Source of the DNA: Simmondsia chinensis
Lineage: Eukaryota; Streptophyta; Magnoliopsida; Caryophyllales; Simmondsiaceae
NCBI GenBank assembly: GCA_018398585.1
Contig: JAGTTD010000001.1
Location: 2,916,501 to 2,980,500, forward strand
Direction: 5' to 3'
DNA: 64,000 nucleotides
The notes under the pieces were generated by a model. It had not been told where the DNA came from. It worked only from the letters and a program-made list of their open reading frames with translations, and ran no database searches. Shown piece by piece: positions 62,378 through 64,000 of the stretch. Made by a program: the position numbers and the translations under genes. How positions within the stretch are numbered: position 1 is the stretch's first letter; every line of letters begins with the position of its first letter.

Positions 62378-63290
62378 TCAATCAGTGCGAGGGGGACCAA
62401 CGTGTAGATTGGCTTTATGGTAGCGGAAGCGATCAGTAGCCAACCCCTTGGTGAATATGTCAGCAACCTGTTTGGTGCCAGGAGTGTATCGAACCTGGAT
62501 ATTACCCTTAACAATCTTCTCATGAACGTAGTAAAAATCAACACCAACGTACTTGCTGCGATCATTGGAGATAGGATTGGCAGCCAAGTAAGTAGCAGAC
62601 ACGTTATCACAGTACACAAGAATCGGTCCAGAGTGGCGGAGGCCTAAATCACGCATGAGGTAACGAATGCAATCACATTCAGCGACAACCTTGACAACCG
62701 CGCGATATTCAGACCCAGTTGAGGACTTGGCAACCGTTGGCTGCTTCTTAGCTCGCCATGAGATGAGGTTGGGCCCAAGGAACAGAGCAAAGCCGGTAGT
62801 GGAGCGACGGGTGTCAGGGCAACCACCCCAATCAGCGCCAACATAAGCAGTGACAGATGTGCAAGAACCCGGAGCTATGGTGAGACCAAGATCAGGTGTG
62901 AGCTTCAGGTATCGAAGGATGTGTTTAACCATCTACCAATGAGAAGTAGTGGGAGAGTGCATAAACTGGGAGATACGATTGACCGCATATGCAATATCCA
63001 GATGGGTCATGGTGAGGTACTGGAGTGCGCCCACCGCCCTACGGAACTCGGTCGGGTCAGGAAGAAGAGACCCGTCCGCCACAGAGGCTTGTGCCCAAGC
63101 TGGTAGAGGAGTTTGTACAGGTTTCGCCTCAAGCATGTCATGCTTGCCCAGTAAGTCAAGGGTGTACTTATGTTGGGATAGAAAAAGGCTATGTTTGGTT
63201 AATTTGGTCTCGATACCAAGGAAATAGTGGAGAGGGCCCAGGTCTTTCTTGGCGAACTGAGTGGAGAGAGAAGCAGTGAGGCGAGTGAGT
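62378..63290 (-). pseudogene. Copia-2 RNase H region with stops
   Basis: RT C-terminal part (MLEAKPVQTPLP, VGALQYLTMTHLDIAYAVN) at 63136-62933; RNase H at 62932-62378 with GADWGGCPDTRRSTTGFALF, SSTGSEYRAV, YCDNVSATYLAANP and the terminal ADIFTKGL. A TAG at 62933-62935 and a TGA near 63290 interrupt one otherwise continuous phase. Confidence 0.85.
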
Positions 63291-63988
63291 CAAGAGGAAT
63301 TAGAACCAGTAAGGATAATGTCATCCACATACAGTAAAAGGCACACAATGCTACGAGGCGATCGATGGATGAAAAGAGAGGAATCAGCCTTACTACAATA
63401 GAAACCCAGACTGTAAAAGAACGTACTAAACCGATGAAACCAAGCTCTAGGCGCCTGTTTGAGACCATACAGGGCCTTACACAGGCAGCATACATGCGTG
63501 AAAAATTTCGGGTGTATAAAACTCGAAGGCTGACGCATGTACACCTCTTCATTGAGAAATCCATGTAAAAACGTATTTTTGACATCTAGTTGGCGAATGG
63601 ACCACTTGTTAGTAACAGCAAGCGCAAGTATGAACCTGATAGTGGTGGGTTTAACCACAGGGCTAAACGTTTCAAAATAGTCAAGACCCTCACGCTGGTG
63701 AAAGCCCTGAGCAATGAGATGGGCTTTAAAACGATCAACAGAGCCATCAGGTTTATACTTAACTTTGTACTTCCAGATACTATCGACTACATTTTGAGAG
63801 GGAGAGGTGGGTACAAGGTCCCATGTCTGGTTTTGAATAAGCGCATTGAACTCCTCAGCCATGGCTCCCTGCCATTGAGAGTTTTTAATAGCCTGAGAAA
63901 AACATGTTGGTTCCTGAACCACAACAACAGAGCTAAGAGACAAAATGTGCTTGGATTTAAGTATCCCATCTTTAAGGCGGGTGCGCAT
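63290..63988 (-). pseudogene. Copia-2 reverse transcriptase
   Basis: Copia RT motifs: AMAEEFNALIQNQTWDLVP, DRFKAHLIAQGFHQREGLDY, FSPVVKPTTIR, FLHGFLNEEVYMRQP, ALYGLKQAPRAWF and catalytic LLLYVDDIILTG. It continues upstream beyond the window (right edge). It is terminated by a TGA just after the YVDD block, in the phase that otherwise continues into RNase H. Confidence 0.9.
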
Positions 63989-64000
63989 GGGATGGACATT

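Larger units (their letters stand above)
62218..64000 (-). mobile_element. Copia-2: 3' end of a copia element, cut by window edge
   Basis: The minus-strand 3' LTR (62218-62372, plus-strand reading TGAGAATGAGAG...CTAATACA) adjoins the inverted purine tract CCCCCTC (62373-62379). RNase H and RT follow, running off the right edge. The LTR matches copia-3 at 19027-19186, so both belong to one family. A T-run (62200-62218) flanks it. Confidence 0.85.

Overview
This window is repeat-dominated nuclear DNA of a flowering plant, probably a eudicot. The supports are plant-type LTR retrotransposons (Tork/Tnt1-like Ty1-copia, short-LTR chromovirus-like Ty3-gypsy, a Tat-like 3' end), a plant CACTA (En/Spm) transposon, hAT-type and foldback MITEs, a TRIM, and retroposons with an Au-SINE-like tail. 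The species cannot be told from what is visible. The only conventional gene that looks intact is a tRNA-Leu(UAG) at 5830-5909. Nearly all long open frames belong to transposable elements and most are broken.

Layout. 0.1-5.7 kb: several 5S-rRNA-headed SINEs, a hAT MITE, and a 3.3-kb non-autonomous LTR element (1384-4707) whose main ORF carries a PTB-like RRM. 5.8 kb: tRNA-Leu. 6.4-12.6 kb: a young Tork-type copia element with 988-bp LTRs and one frameshift, inserted in a SINE. 12.6-19 kb: MITEs, LINE-like tails and another SINE. 19.0-24.7 kb: a copia 5' fragment abutting a 5'-truncated Tat-like gypsy 3' region. That region has antisense ORFs (a gypsy-type putative transposase domain and a broken F-box gene), two tandem-repeat arrays and a 3' LTR. 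26.5-51.6 kb: a nested complex. Gypsy-1 (LTRs 26544-26852 and 51308-51615, TSD CACCC) was split in its gag/protease region by a 14.4-kb CACTA element (30264-44704), which itself holds two non-autonomous LTR elements. It was split again near the start of gag by gypsy-2 (45816-51225, TSD TAATC). 51.6-57.4 kb: LINE-like debris, a foldback element holding another 5S-headed SINE, and a 222-bp TRIM. 57.5-60.6 kb: a gag-protease-only LTR element. 61.4 kb: a possible tRNA-derived SINE. 62.2-64.0 kb: the 3' end of a second copia element on the minus strand, running off the window.

How the parts relate. The nesting fixes relative ages, and LTR comparisons by eye agree: gypsy-1 about 4%, gypsy-2 about 3%, copia-1 about 0.6% difference. 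The most unusual signals are three. First, SINEs with a 5S rRNA head joined to an Au-like tail, one flanked by a perfect 19-bp duplication. Second, the non-autonomous LTR elements that encode long non-gag/pol proteins and appear to share LTR and leader architecture with gypsy-2. Third, a stem-loop at the very end of their LTRs that is kept although its sequence changes. All identity and divergence figures are hand counts from the sequence.
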